Shown piece after piece: positions 43,357 to 54,478 of a stretch of DNA of 64,000 nucleotides. The position numbers and the translations under genes are program-made. Position 1 is the stretch's first letter. Every line of letters begins with the position of its first letter. Location: NCBI RefSeq assembly GCF_001642475.1, contig NW_019174042.1, forward strand, positions 1 through 64,000, read 5' to 3'. This stretch comes from Fonsecaea monophora (Eukaryota; Ascomycota; Eurotiomycetes; Chaetothyriales; Herpotrichiellaceae). The notes below the pieces were generated by a model, which did no database searches, was not told the origin of the DNA, and saw only the letters and a program-made list of their open reading frames with translations.

Positions 43357-44973
43357 ATGGCCTCGACTCTCGCCGCAGACAAGGCCGCTGCAACCGCCCT
43401 CAAAGTCAAGGGCAATCAGGCCTTTGCGCAACATGACTGGCCCTCTGCTATCGACTATTACACCAAGGCGATAGAAAAGTACGACGCAGACCCGTCGTTC
43501 TATTGCAACCGAGCACAGGCCAACATCAAGCTTGAAGCCTACGGCTATGCCATTGCTGACGCTACCAAAGCGATCGAACTCGACAAAGATTACATCAAGG
43601 TATGACTGTCAAACTATTACTACTCTGGGCCCCGGTCACTGAGTTGTTTTATATAGGCATATTGGAGACGAGCGGTTGCCAACACTGCCATTCTCAACTC
43701 TCAAGATGCCCTCCGAGATTTCAAGACAGTCTGCCGCAAGGAGCCCAACAACAAAGACGCAAGACTTAAACTGGCAGAGTGTGAGAAGTTGGTGAAGAAG
43801 ATACAGTTCTTGAAGGCGATCGAAGTGGAAGATCCTCCGTCAGCATTCGAAGGACTGGACTTGGACTCAATAGAGGTGGATGAGAAATACGATGGTGTCA
43901 GGCTGGGGAACGAAATGACGCAGGAGTTTATCGATGATATGATCGAGCGATTCAAGAACGGCAAGAAGATCCATAAGAAATATGTATTTCAGATCATCAA
44001 GGCCGTGAGAGATATCGTGTACGACGAGCCCACCATGGTCGAAATGGACGTGGCTCCGGACACCAAACTCACGGTCTGCGGGGATACCCACGGCCAGTTT
44101 TTCGACTTGCTGGAGATCTTCCGGCTCAACGGCTTCCCGACGGACAGGCATGCCTACCTATTCAACGGCGACTTTGTGGATCGAGGATCATGGTCGACGG
44201 AAATCGCCCTACTCCTCTATGCCTACAAGTGGCTGCGACCTACCACCTTCTTTTTGAATAGGGGCAACCACGAGACGGACGACATGAACCGAGTGTATGG
44301 TTTTGAAGGCGAATGCAAAGCCAAATACAATGAGAAGACATTCAAGCTGTTCTCTGAGTCGTTCTCGGCACTACCGTTGGCTACATTGATCGGGAAGAAA
44401 TACCTTACACTCCATGGCGGGCTATTTTCGGACGATAAAGTTACGCTAGACGACATCCGCAAACTCGATCGCCACGTGCAGCGGCAGCCTGGCCAGTCTG
44501 GGCTTATGATGGAAATGCTCTGGACGGATCCTCAACCTCAAAATGGTAGAGGCCCTAGTAAGCGAGGAGTCGGGCTGCAGTTTGGCCCCGATGTGACGAA
44601 GAAATTCTGTGAAAACAACAACCTCGAGGCTGTGATTCGAAGCCACGAGGTGCGGATGGATGGCTACGAGGTTGAGCATGACGGCAAGTGCATCACTGGT
44701 ATGTTTTCTGGAACAAGTCAACTGTGCTGGCCACTGACATATGTCCCTGTAGTCTTCTCTGCGCCCAAATACTGCGACACGACAGAGAACAAGGGAGCAT
44801 ACATCAACATCGGGCCTGACCTGAAGTTAGAGTATCACCAGTTTGAAGCCGTCCCTCATCCTGATATCAAGCCCATGGTGAGTTGATTGACCAGTGCCCT
44901 AACATCCACAATTGGCATGCGACTGACAGAATCACAGGCGTATGCAACGAACTCATTAATGTCGATGATGTAG
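43357..44973 (+). CDS. PPT1: Serine/threonine protein phosphatase 5 (PP5/Ppt1)
   Basis: Three exons, 43357-43599, 43657-44877 and 44938-44973 (introns 57 and 60 nt, phase 0), give 499 residues, the same length as human PP5. Three TPR units cover about 10-115 (ALKVKGNQAFAQHDWPSAIDYYTKAIE onward) and bind Hsp90. The PPP catalytic domain has GDTHGQ near 224, GDFVDRG near 252 and NRGNHE near 285, all metal ligands present. The last exon encodes AYATNSLMSMM, matching the short autoinhibitory tail of PP5; without it the frame would end in MVS. Ppt1 dephosphorylates Hsp90 and clients. Confidence 0.96.
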
Positions 44974-46469
44974 GCCATGTTTTTTGTTTGGTTCGCCACA
45001 TTTGCATATCCCCAAGGTGGAGAACGAGTTAGGGTGTGGGGATCTACTGTAGACTCCAGGATACTGTGGTCCATGTGTCACTGCTCATGTATGTGTACCA
45101 GTATGAGGCTTGAACAGCGTGATCGAAATTCATAGCGGAAGGGCGCGGCGCTGGCTATAAGGCTGCAGATACTAGCCGATGTCGAGTTTTTATTTGTTTT
45201 TGTTTGATTCTTCCTGTCAAGGATCCAAGTGTCTGGGCAAGGCACGAACGTGGCACTGTGAGCGTCGGGAGTGCCAGTGTCGCGGTGTTGGATTATTCCT
45301 GCGGCTTATGTGTTTCTGTGGTTCCTGGCTTGCTGGGTGGTTCAGAGAGAAATGTGGCTGAGTTAGAAACTTGTTTGGGGGTGACTAGGAACCCGCTTGG
45401 GCTGATGGGCTCGCAGGCTTAACTAATTGCAAAAGTTCGGAGAGCACCAAATAAGTAAGTCTAGCTCATAGAAGGCGACTGGTGGCGGCTGCGACTCGCT
45501 AAGATTGCCAGCATTGGCTTAACGAGAAGAAACCCCTGGTGGCCCCGGAGTCTTTTGTCACGCTGGTGGCGCCTGGTCGTCACGGGGGCCTGGTTGGCTA
45601 CTGCGTGCCTCTGAGAGCCTCTGGGGTGCCAGTGACCATCCACCCACCCTAACAAGTCACCGTGTCAATGGAAACCAGTCGTTATGCCCCCCTCTCATTC
45701 GCCCCTGGAAACCCTTGAAACCCCCTGCATCAGCCCATGAAGTCCCCAGCACCACCAGCACCACCTACAGCCCATCCCCCTCCGTCATCGACAAAGCCCC
45801 AAAACATGATCGATTCGCGTCCCGGGATTGAGAAAGAAGGGAAAACATTGGGAACCCCCTTACAAGCACGTCGTACTTGCATCACCCAAGCTACGGAACG
45901 GACTAGGGTGCCAGGGCTATGCATGCCCATCCGTCCATTCATCCACTCCTCCATCTCATCATCGCTGTCTCCGTCGCTATCGACGGATTCCTCTCTTCCT
46001 CTTCCCCCCCTCCAACCCTCCCCGCTTTTTCCAACCTTCACTGGACCTTCACCATCTTGACCATCTCACCCATCACCCATCACTCTTTGAAAACATCTAG
46101 CATCCCTTCCCTTCCATCAGTATTTGCACGATTCTTGAAGAGCGACGTTGCTCCGTTTGATACCAGAGTTGTCATTTCCTGTTCAATTTGCCCTCACTGT
46201 TGTTGACTGGTTCGTGCAGGCGCGTTCATGGTATTACTTGTTTATGATTGTTGCCTTGTTCTCAACCTGACAAAGACACGGTTCCCTACTTTTCACTGTG
46301 TGTAATTGGCAAACATTGTTGCCTTGGGTCATCTCCATCCGACACTGTGTCCAAGAGTGTTTGGGAATCTTCAACAGTCCTGTATTTCTTCATGCTACCC
46401 TATCACACCAGCGACACCGCCATTCACTCACTGTGAGTCCAACCACCAACTTCCTCCGATTGACGAACC
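44974..46469. other. Intergenic region, pyrimidine-rich leader
   Basis: 1.5 kb between tandem plus-strand genes. The part after 45920 is rich in C/T tracts (TCCTCCCTC-like) typical of fungal promoters and 5' leaders. Short frames at 45737-46206 are low-complexity and not taken as genes. Confidence 0.5.
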
Positions 46470-47957
46470 ATGGAGCAATGCTCTCAGTTGCTTGGGGGGA
46501 GTCATTCGTGCCTCGCACCGCCTTCGAAATCGTCGTTTCGTTCAGGAGGAACCAGTGGTGAATCTTCCCGAAACACCTCCGATGAACAGTTGCCGGACAA
46601 CCGAAAGGAGACTGCCAGAGTCACCGTCACAGAGCGGAACGTGGCAGGCCAAATTCCCGAAATGATGAAGATGCAACATCAGACCTCTTTGATCTGGAAA
46701 GCGAAGCAACGTGCGTACATATCGACCCTGTTGTCGGCGAACAAACCTCAGCAGGATCGAACCGTGGGCGGGGCGCAAAAGAGTGCCTTCCTCTCCATCT
46801 TACCTCGCGATCTGCATTTCCTCCTTGCCACTACCTACGTCGACTTTGACACTTTACTCGCTCTTCGACAAACATGTCACCTATTCTACGAGATGCTTCC
46901 GACCGAAGTCGTCCGCCGCGTTCGTTCCAAGCTGGTTAAGGAAAGCCTTGAGAATGAGGCGCAGCAGTATCGAGAGTACAGATCCATGTATCCAAGACAG
47001 CGACTTGGCCACCTATGGGATTTACTCTACGCTGCCTTCGACTTCCGGTTGATCGAGCGTCCTGCTAGAGAACTCCGATGCTACGGCTGCCTCGAGGAAA
47101 AACCTTTGTGGTGCTTTGTCGAGAGAATGAGCAATCGCGGCACCGGACTCGGAGCCAAATTCGCCCAAAATAGGCTATGTAAGGACTGCATGCGCCGATA
47201 TCGCGACATCGAGGGAGAATGGTGGAGGGAGAATTGGGTCAAGAAGAGCGATACAGTCCGCAAGTCGAGCAAAGGCCGCAGACTTCGTCGGTGGATGCTT
47301 GAAGGCCAAAGTCTCGTTAATCCAGACGAGGAGGTTGGGGTCTGTTCCTCATGTGGCAGTTCGACCTTTGAGTTGTGGTGGGGTTGTGTTACATGCTTCG
47401 AACTCGAGGAGCAACGACGGCGAGAGGAGGATCTGATGGAAATCGACGGCTTAGAACGGAGAATTGCCGAAGTCGTGGAGAACTGGCGAGGACGGAAGCG
47501 AATGACGCGAAGACGACGCCATGCGAGTCGCGATCGCGGGAGGAGGAAGTGGTGGGCTCCCAGCTTCACATTCGCAGGAGGCCTGTCAGAGCGGAAGGCC
47601 GCTTTGATCGAGTGGAAAGAGCACAAAGACAACAAGAAGACTGGCACCGGTATGGTCAAGGCCAGCCATCAAGAGTCCCGATGGCACGCTCTCGACGACA
47701 TCCCCTTACCCAAGAGCCGCCGAGAAGCGAGATGCTCATCCTGTTGGGTGCCCAATTGTTCCCGGCGAACATACATTCTAGGTCTGGCATACGAAAGACC
47801 TCTACCGAGGGAGCGTTGGTGTGCCGGGTGCAAACAAGAGTTTGACCAACGACTTGCCAGGAAAGGGTACCGGAAATGGAGAATGAAGATGACCAACAAC
47901 GAAAAGTCAGATAACGACTGGCCCGAGTCGTTGGCCTGGCTATTTGAAGAGAGCTGA
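46470..47957 (+). CDS. F-box protein with Cys-rich C-terminal half
   Basis: Single exon of 495 residues. An N-terminal Ser-rich part (1-100) precedes an F-box-like motif, FLSILPRDLHFLLATTYVDFDTLLALRQTCHLFYEMLP (about 106-143), expected to bind Skp1. The rest is basic with paired Cys: CYGCLEEKPLWCF, LCKDCMRRY, CSSCGSSTFELWWGCVTC, CSSCWVPNC and CAGCKQEF. These could make zinc sites. This layout is common in Pezizomycotina F-box families; the substrate of the ubiquitin ligase is unknown. Confidence 0.85.
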   Translation: MEQCSQLLGGSHSCLAPPSKSSFRSGGTSGESSRNTSDEQLPDNRKETARVTVTERNVAGQIPEMMKMQHQTSLIWKAKQRAYISTLLSANKPQQDRTVGGAQKSAFLSILPRDLHFLLATTYVDFDTLLALRQTCHLFYEMLPTEVVRRVRSKLVKESLENEAQQYREYRSMYPRQRLGHLWDLLYAAFDFRLIERPARELRCYGCLEEKPLWCFVERMSNRGTGLGAKFAQNRLCKDCMRRYRDIEGEWWRENWVKKSDTVRKSSKGRRLRRWMLEGQSLVNPDEEVGVCSSCGSSTFELWWGCVTCFELEEQRRREEDLMEIDGLERRIAEVVENWRGRKRMTRRRRHASRDRGRRKWWAPSFTFAGGLSERKAALIEWKEHKDNKKTGTGMVKASHQESRWHALDDIPLPKSRREARCSSCWVPNCSRRTYILGLAYERPLPRERWCAGCKQEFDQRLARKGYRKWRMKMTNNEKSDNDWPESLAWLFEES

Positions 47958-49115
47958 GGGTTGGAAGAGAAACGACGACGATTACGCTACGCTACGATAC
48001 GACGGAGATGAAGGTGCTTTGAGGCGTTGGGTTCAGCGAACTGTTCAGAATGTACCACAAATGAATAAATCTGGGCTGAGGCTTGACAGCTGACACAATA
48101 TGTGTAACAAATACGCCCAGGTCTTGGGAGGCATGTCTGTCTTGACCTCCTTGACTGTGCCCAGTGAGCCGCTTTTTCTCACTTCAAGCCTGTCGAGTGT
48201 GTCGCAACATGTGGAAGAAAGGGCGGCTATTGCAAATTGACAGACAGACTAACTAAAGACTTCTCTCATCTCCGGTCTCGCGTCTGACCTGCTGAACCGG
48301 AAAGGGGCCCCTTTTTTTGCGTTGGGTTTTTCTACGTCTCCCCTCCTCCCTCCCTGCTCTCTTACTCCGACTTTTGATTCCGATGTCGACCCCGACCGCG
48401 GTTCCCGCCCACTCAACACAATCAGGCCACTCGAGCATGTCGAACAGGGAAACAGGCACCGGTCAACTCTTCTCAGCCGCAGCGACGGACCTTTGATCTG
48501 ATCTCGATCCGATTCAATCTGGTTTAATCTCGACTCGACAAGACTAGGCAGTTCACATAACCCCCCTTCTCCTTGAGATTCAATATCATTAAACCAAGAG
48601 GAGGTGTGAGCAATGAGCAGTAAGCAGGAAGAGTATGAGAGGGGGTGATACTAAGAAAAAGGGAGGGAGGGAGAAGAGATATAGAGAGAGACAGAAATGA
48701 GGGGGGTTAAGTAATTCTTTCCCCATCAATTATATGGCTCGGGCAAGTGTTTTGATAGTTAACTACCTCTTACTCTGCCCTTTTTCCTCCCTTTGTCGAC
48801 GGTGGTCGTAGGGATATGAACATCTGATACAGTTCCCCTTTTTGATATATAGACGCAACAAGGAAATAGGACCCCTATCCCGCGCCAACAATCCAAACAC
48901 AACAACGCAACCCAGCTTGATTGTTTGTAGACGTTCATTCGGCAATTTGGTCATACAGGCGACTTTTCCCCTTTTCCAGCCACACAGCGAGCTAGATGAC
49001 CAAATCGGCCATCCCACACCGGCAATAAACGCTGTGTTCAAGTTACAGCTTGTACATCTTGTACAATCATATACACGTGCACCCCTTTTCAAGAGCGAAT
49101 TGCATGGGGAGAGGC
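47958..49115. other. Convergent intergenic region
   Basis: 1.16 kb between stops of the F-box gene (+) and the repeat protein (-). A purine-rich stretch lies at 48640-48715 (GGGAGGGAGGG and GAGA runs). No gene is seen. Confidence 0.45.
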
Positions 49116-49550
49116 TCAAGCCTTTGATGCGCTCTTCTCGACGGCATCCACAAACTCGACGGCTTCCTCAACCACTTCGTCCGTGATGCCTGGCAACGTG
49201 ACATCGGGCAGGTATTTGCTATGGCTCTCCCTGTGCGTGGCGGGACCTTCCATGAAGCTGTGCATCTTCTGGGTAAGGTCGTCATTCAGGCCCGGGGCTC
49301 TGTTGCTGGAGAAGCGCATAAAGTCGTGCGCGGCGCGGGCTGCGTCGTCGGTCACGCCGCTGGACGAGCGGCGGATGGTGCCCGCCATGAAGTCGTGAGC
49401 CGACTTGGCCGCGTCGTCCGAGATACCGCTGCTCGAGCGACGGTGGGACGCACCCACGCCGCTCCCAGAGGTGGTTGTGGTGGTGGGAAGGGCTGTTGTC
49501 GGGGTTTCTTGCTTGTTTTCCATTGCGGCGGATGTCGAGGGGTCAATCAT
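49116..49550 (-). CDS. Small hydrophilic protein with four G-x-x-D-D repeats
   Basis: Single exon of 144 residues from the ATG at 49550 (a later ATG at 49523 is also possible; a GTG further upstream was rejected). I do not recognise the family. The protein is hydrophilic, with a Thr/Ser/Gly-rich start. It contains four copies of a 14-residue motif: GISDDAAKSAHDFM (42-55), GVTDDAARAAHDFM (65-78), GLNDDLTQKMHSFM (87-100) and GITDEVVEEAVEFV (121-134). The first two are each preceded by RRSSS, a possible basophilic-kinase site. No membrane helix or signal peptide. Function unknown. Confidence 0.75.
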   Translation of the reverse strand: MIDPSTSAAMENKQETPTTALPTTTTTSGSGVGASHRRSSSGISDDAAKSAHDFMAGTIRRSSSGVTDDAARAAHDFMRFSSNRAPGLNDDLTQKMHSFMEGPATHRESHSKYLPDVTLPGITDEVVEEAVEFVDAVEKSASKA

Positions 49551-50487
49551 GAGCACTCAGAAAGGAGTTTCGAAGTAAGAGAGAGGTCTCTTGTAATGTC
49601 CCCCTACGACGTCTGAAGTCATATTCTATCCCTCCCAAGAGCGAGGGGTCGCGTGCCTATCCTAGGGTCCAAGGGCGGGGTTGCGTTCAGAGCTCACGAG
49701 ATGGCCGCGGGCTCGTGTTCGGAATTGGCAATAGAGCAACGCAGCCGTTGGTCAAGCGCGAGATGATTCGCCGAGAGCTTGTGTCATCTCTCGATGGCCT
49801 GTGTGAGAACAAGAGGGTGGACTGATTGCCGGAAAAGCGTTTCCAATACGAAGGAGTCCTCTAGTGAGGCGATACGAATGATGGCGATAGAGCAGGATGC
49901 TGGTGTGGTCAAATGTGTGCTTCAATGGATGATCGCAAGCCGCCTAGGGCTTCCACTCACCTGGATTGTAGATTGACGCTACAGACGTTTATCCTCAGCA
50001 ACGAGACGGGCTGTGACAAGACATGAGAAATGAAGCAAGACCTTTGGAAAGGTGCAGGGAGGAGTTGTTAGGAGCAGCTAGAATGTTTCTGTCTGACAGG
50101 GAAGAACCGCCGGATATGGCACTGACATGACGGTCATTGCGGAATATGACAATGTCAGACAGAATCAATCCTCCGATTGTCGCAGGTCCTCTCACACGAC
50201 AAACTGCGCAGGAAACCACCAGTTCATTGCAAAGTCAAAATGAAAAAAAATTGTCGGCATTCCTCAGGAACTGCGTCGTCCTAGAACGAGGAACAATGCC
50301 TCGTAACTCGTCCACTCTTGAGAGTCCCCACCGCCAGTGTGAGCCATGAAATCGAGCGGGAACCAGGATGTGGATCGGACACACAGTAGGTCGCTCAGGA
50401 CCTCCATGTTTTCGGAGATATAACATCCTGCAGAGTCCTTTTCGGTCATTTCAGGGCTTTCAGACCACCACAAGTCCCCCTCCGACC
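49551..50487. promoter_or_regulatory. Divergent intergenic region
   Basis: 937 bp between starts of the repeat protein (-) and the DUF3669 gene (+). An in-frame ATG of the latter exists at 50368, but I take 50368-50487 as leader. No other gene is seen. Confidence 0.45.
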
Positions 50488-51591
50488 ATGGGCCACATTC
50501 TTTCGTGTTTCCTAGATGCCAACCGCGGCGATGGCGCCAACACAAAATTCTGCAGACGGCACTCGGTTTCCGACTCGGCTGCGTCTTTTGGATGCCAGGA
50601 CGGACCTAAACAGGTCGGCAAGGGTCAGTGCGGAGCCGTCTGGGCTCTGATGGACCTGGTTCTGAAGGCAAGCAACGAGGTGAGGCGAGATCAGCTCTGG
50701 AAGGACAGTTGTAACCACAGGAGGGCAGAAGTTGCAGTTCAACAGGCGCCCTGGGAATTCCGGCCAGATATCAACATACCTCGTTGGATTAGCTTAGTGC
50801 AACCCTCTGATGGGACGTTCTGGAGCGAGTTTGGCGGCTGGTTTCCTCAAGACTTCCAGCCAACATGTGGCGTTTTATCGACAAGAGTACACGGACTACC
50901 CGCACACGTCCGAGAGGCCATCGTTGACCTTTTCGCTCCTGAATCCATCAAAGCCATCAAGACGGATTTCCTGGCGAACCCGGAGAACCAGGACTGCTTG
51001 ATCCGCCTGTACTTGGGTCGAAGGGCTGAGCGATCAGCGTTTTCAGCCGCGTTTCGACTTCGCGACTTTGAGCTCAAGGTCAATGAAATGGAGTTTCTGC
51101 AACTTGATACAAGTACCTGGGCTAGAGCCATGGCTCAAATGCTTGCAGTCCTGCATTGGAGGGCGCAGATTGATGCCAATGGCGTTGAGTTCGTTTTGGG
51201 AAAGACACCACACGTCGAAGCTGAGCAGACAGCTATACGTTTGGAGAGCAGAAGCTGCAACCTTGCCAACGTCTCCAACATCATCCGGTTCGAGTGTCAC
51301 CGACGATCCATAGGCATTTGGCTGCTGGATTTCAACCAGTGTCGCACATTCTCAGAGTCCCCAGCGGGCGTGAGGCAGCTGCAAAGAGCCTTCTATCTCA
51401 GCGATCCATATTACCCTTCACCAGTTTCAACGCACCCCAACGACATGACCTTGTGGGATACCTTCAAGGCTGCTTATCTTGAAGCCAGCGCATCCCTCAC
51501 GGAAAGTGAAATGCCGGAACTGTTTATAGAGGCGGTTGAGGAAGAAGGCCAAAGACGTGGTGCTGAAGGATCTCTCCAGCAGTCTTGGTGA
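50488..51591 (+). CDS. DUF3669 domain protein
   Basis: Single exon of 367 residues from the ATG at 50488 (GACCATGGG); starting at the in-frame ATG at 50368 would add 40 unlike residues. The fungal DUF3669 core is clear in the second half: RVHGLPAHVREAIVDLFAPESIK, then NQDCLIRLYLGRRAERSAF, FRLRDFELKVNEMEFLQLDTSTWARAMAQMLAVLHWRAQIDANGVEFVLG, and WLLDFNQC. The last resembles a degenerate kinase-like DxN. The family is usual in filamentous ascomycetes in many copies and has no proven function. The N-terminus MGHILSC could be N-myristoylated and palmitoylated, placing it at membranes (inference). Confidence 0.85.
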   Translation: MGHILSCFLDANRGDGANTKFCRRHSVSDSAASFGCQDGPKQVGKGQCGAVWALMDLVLKASNEVRRDQLWKDSCNHRRAEVAVQQAPWEFRPDINIPRWISLVQPSDGTFWSEFGGWFPQDFQPTCGVLSTRVHGLPAHVREAIVDLFAPESIKAIKTDFLANPENQDCLIRLYLGRRAERSAFSAAFRLRDFELKVNEMEFLQLDTSTWARAMAQMLAVLHWRAQIDANGVEFVLGKTPHVEAEQTAIRLESRSCNLANVSNIIRFECHRRSIGIWLLDFNQCRTFSESPAGVRQLQRAFYLSDPYYPSPVSTHPNDMTLWDTFKAAYLEASASLTESEMPELFIEAVEEEGQRRGAEGSLQQSW

Positions 51592-52023
51592 CGGACTGAA
51601 GTTCGCCGCCCCCAAGAATCCTGAGCCACAGTCTGATGGAAGCGAGAATACCCCGTGGCACTGGCGGAAAAGATCCATGGGCCCCCCAGCTTCGTTCGGT
51701 TACACCCACTCGGACCATTCCGTTCGGGGATATTTGCCTCTGCAGTCGTTCATCTCGATCATTGAAAAATCGCCGTGCCTCCGGATGCCAACCTTTGGCC
51801 AAAATTGCTTTGTCCCGGCACTCAGGCGCCACATATGATGAATATTCTGAGTTATTGTTGGGGTGATCGACTTCCATTTTTGGATCCCCAATGAAATTAG
51901 ATGCGGATCAAGAGCTATTAAATATGGCATTCTTATGGTGGCCGTCCGGCACCACGACCATAACGGCTTTTTCAAGCACTACTACCACCAACTACAAGGA
52001 AAGAATTCCCTAACCGAGCCAGT
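51592..52023. other. Intergenic region
   Basis: 432 bp between tandem plus-strand genes; holds the promoter of the acyl-CoA synthetase. Nothing else is seen. Confidence 0.5.
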
Positions 52024-53818
52024 ATGAGTATCGAGGTCTCCCTTTCTCCAAGCCAGTCCGGATGGCACTTCCCAGCCGACAAGCAGCTCGACTTTTTTAC
52101 ATCGAGTCTGCCTGTATCTGGATATTCAGCTCAAAATACCAAGGACGAAGCCTCGATACCTGAGTTACCTCTGTTCGCCGAAGCTAGATCTCACGCTCTT
52201 GCAGACCCCCACAAAGTTGCCGTCATCGACAAGACCAAAGACCAGAGCTTTACTTTTGTCCAACTCCTGAATGATGTCGCAGCCCTGAAAGCCCAGATTC
52301 AGCAGTATATCTCAGGCTATGACCCTGTCATTTCGACATTTGAAGAGCCTAGAGTCGCATTTCTTGTTCCCTCGGGATACGATTATGTTGTCACCCAGTG
52401 GGCAGTATGGGCAGCTGGAGCTGTTTCCGTGCCGTTATGCACATCCCATCCGCTCAAAGAACTCCAGTATACGATTTCGGACTCCGACCCGTCTCTGATT
52501 ATTGTGCATCCATCATTCCAGAAGTTTGAGGCTGGTCTGCAGGAACAGGCCTCTGGAATCCCGATCATGTCCCTCACACCGCACATTCCAAGCTCGAAAA
52601 ACTTTCCGTTTCTTCCTCGATTTTCTCCCAGTTTCCCATCATCTCGACGAGCACTAATCATTTACACATCGGGCACGACTTCAAGACCGAAAGGATGCAT
52701 CTCGACTCACGAAACCATCACCTTCCAAGCACGCAGCCTGGTTGAGGCTTGGAAATACAGCCGATCCGACCATTTGATCCATGTTCTTCCTCTCCACCAT
52801 GTTCACGGCATAGTCAACGGCCTTACTGCCACATTGCTTGCTGGTGGGACGGTGGAAATGTATGCGAAGTTTGATGCGAAGACTGTTTGGAATCGGTGGT
52901 CTCAGAAAGGGTCGTCAACCATGTTTATGGCCGTTCCTACCGTGTATTCAAGGTTAATCGACTACTTTGATTCCAGCATACGTGGAACGACATCCGAGCC
53001 GGCTGCGCGAGAAGGTGTGCGTGCCCTCCGTCTGATCGTTAGTGGGTCGGCTGCTCTGCCGGTGCCCACGAAGCGAAAGTTTGAGGAGATTTCTGGGCAT
53101 GAGCTACTTGAGCGCTACGGCATGACTGAGATAGGCATGGCCTTGAGCTGCGGTTTGGAGAAGGAGAAGCGCATCGACGGCAGCGTGGGATGGCCGTTGC
53201 CGGGCGTGCAGGTTCGGCTGACGGACGAGAAGACTGGCCAGACCATTACGTCTTCAGGCAAGGATGAGTCGGGCCTGATTGAGATCCGCGGACCGAATGT
53301 GTTTACCGAGTATTTCCGGCGACCAGAGGCGACCGCTGAGTCGTTTACGGGAGACGGCTGGTTCAAGACGGGCGACGTTGCCAAGAGGGAGGAGAACGGC
53401 GCCTATTTCATTCTCGGGCGTGACAGTGTCGACATCATCAAGAGCGGCGGGTACAAGATCTCGGCGTTGGAGATTGAAAGAAAGATTCTGGGCAACGAGT
53501 ACCTGAGCGGTCTTGTTGGTGAGGTGGTAGTTGTCGGCGTCGAGGACCAGGAATGGGGACAGCGAGTCGCGGCCGTCATCAAGCTGAAGGACTCGGTAAG
53601 TGGTTCTGTTTGTAGTGATCAGACGTGGATGCTAATAATTCGACCAGGCTGTCTCGACGGAACTCGACCTGGCAACACTGCGCAAACACCTGAAGGAAGA
53701 CATGGCCGCTTACAAAGTACCCACGATCCTCAAACTTGTCGAGTCGATTGAACGGAACGCGATGGGCAAAGTCAACAAGAAGCAGATTCTGAAGCAATAT
53801 TTCGGGTCACAAGAGTGA
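52024..53818 (+). CDS. Malonyl-CoA synthetase-like (ACSF3-type) AMP-forming ligase
   Basis: Two exons, 52024-53595 and 53648-53818 (intron 52 nt, phase 0), give 580 residues. It is an ANL-superfamily enzyme: AMP-binding loop IIYTSGTTSRPKG near 217, LPLHHVHGIVNGLTATLLAGG near 258, ERYGMTEIGMALS near 364, TGDVAKRE near 450 and the C-terminal catalytic Lys within NAMGKVNKKQIL. The PLHHVHG block and LERYGMTEIGMAL match the ACSF3/malonyl-CoA synthetase group, which activates malonate or methylmalonate; other short-chain acids are possible. It ends in SQE, so there is no peroxisomal PTS1. No clear mitochondrial presequence is seen. Confidence 0.9.
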
Positions 53819-54478
53819 AGTCCTCGAGTCATTCCTGAGAGGCGATGTGTTTTGGGCAGACGTTCCATCGACGTACAAGAGAATTAGCCATGACTCGGCT
53901 GGGACTTTTAGATGGGAAGGTATAGGTATTGGCTGTTGGCTATTGGCTATTGGCTATCGAGAGATATTACGGATCTGTCTATGCATTTATGATACTGTCA
54001 CAGGGAGGGAGGGAAGGGCTCATTTCCCTCGATAGAGGTTATTGATACACTGTACAGTAGAATAGACGTCTATCTGTATCAAGATTTCCCTCAAACCACC
54101 ACCACCAACCCACAGCCCACAAAATCACCAGAAGAATCGACTCCTGTCCTTTGAGAAACTCAACAAGAGTTGAATCAAGTCTCCCGTGTGTTTATCAAGA
54201 TCGACATGGACTTGGAAAAAGGGCATGAACATGAAATGAAATTATAATATCCCTATCCTCGCAACGGGGTTTATATACTCAGTACATATATCTCGACTGA
54301 TCTATCTGTCTGTCTGTCTGTGCACTGCCTTGCTTTGTTCTATTCTATCCTTAAAAAAAAGGGGACAACTGCACAACTCCCCGTAGAACACGTGTAGGGT
54401 ATAGTAAGTGTCACTATCGCACCAAACATCCACCATCCACCATCCTCCTCCTCCCTCCCTCCCTCCCTCGCTCTCTAG
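53819..54478. other. Convergent intergenic region with short repeats
   Basis: 660 bp between two stops. It contains three copies of TTGGCTA near 53931-53958 and CTCC/CCCT runs near 54446-54472. No gene is seen. Confidence 0.5.
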
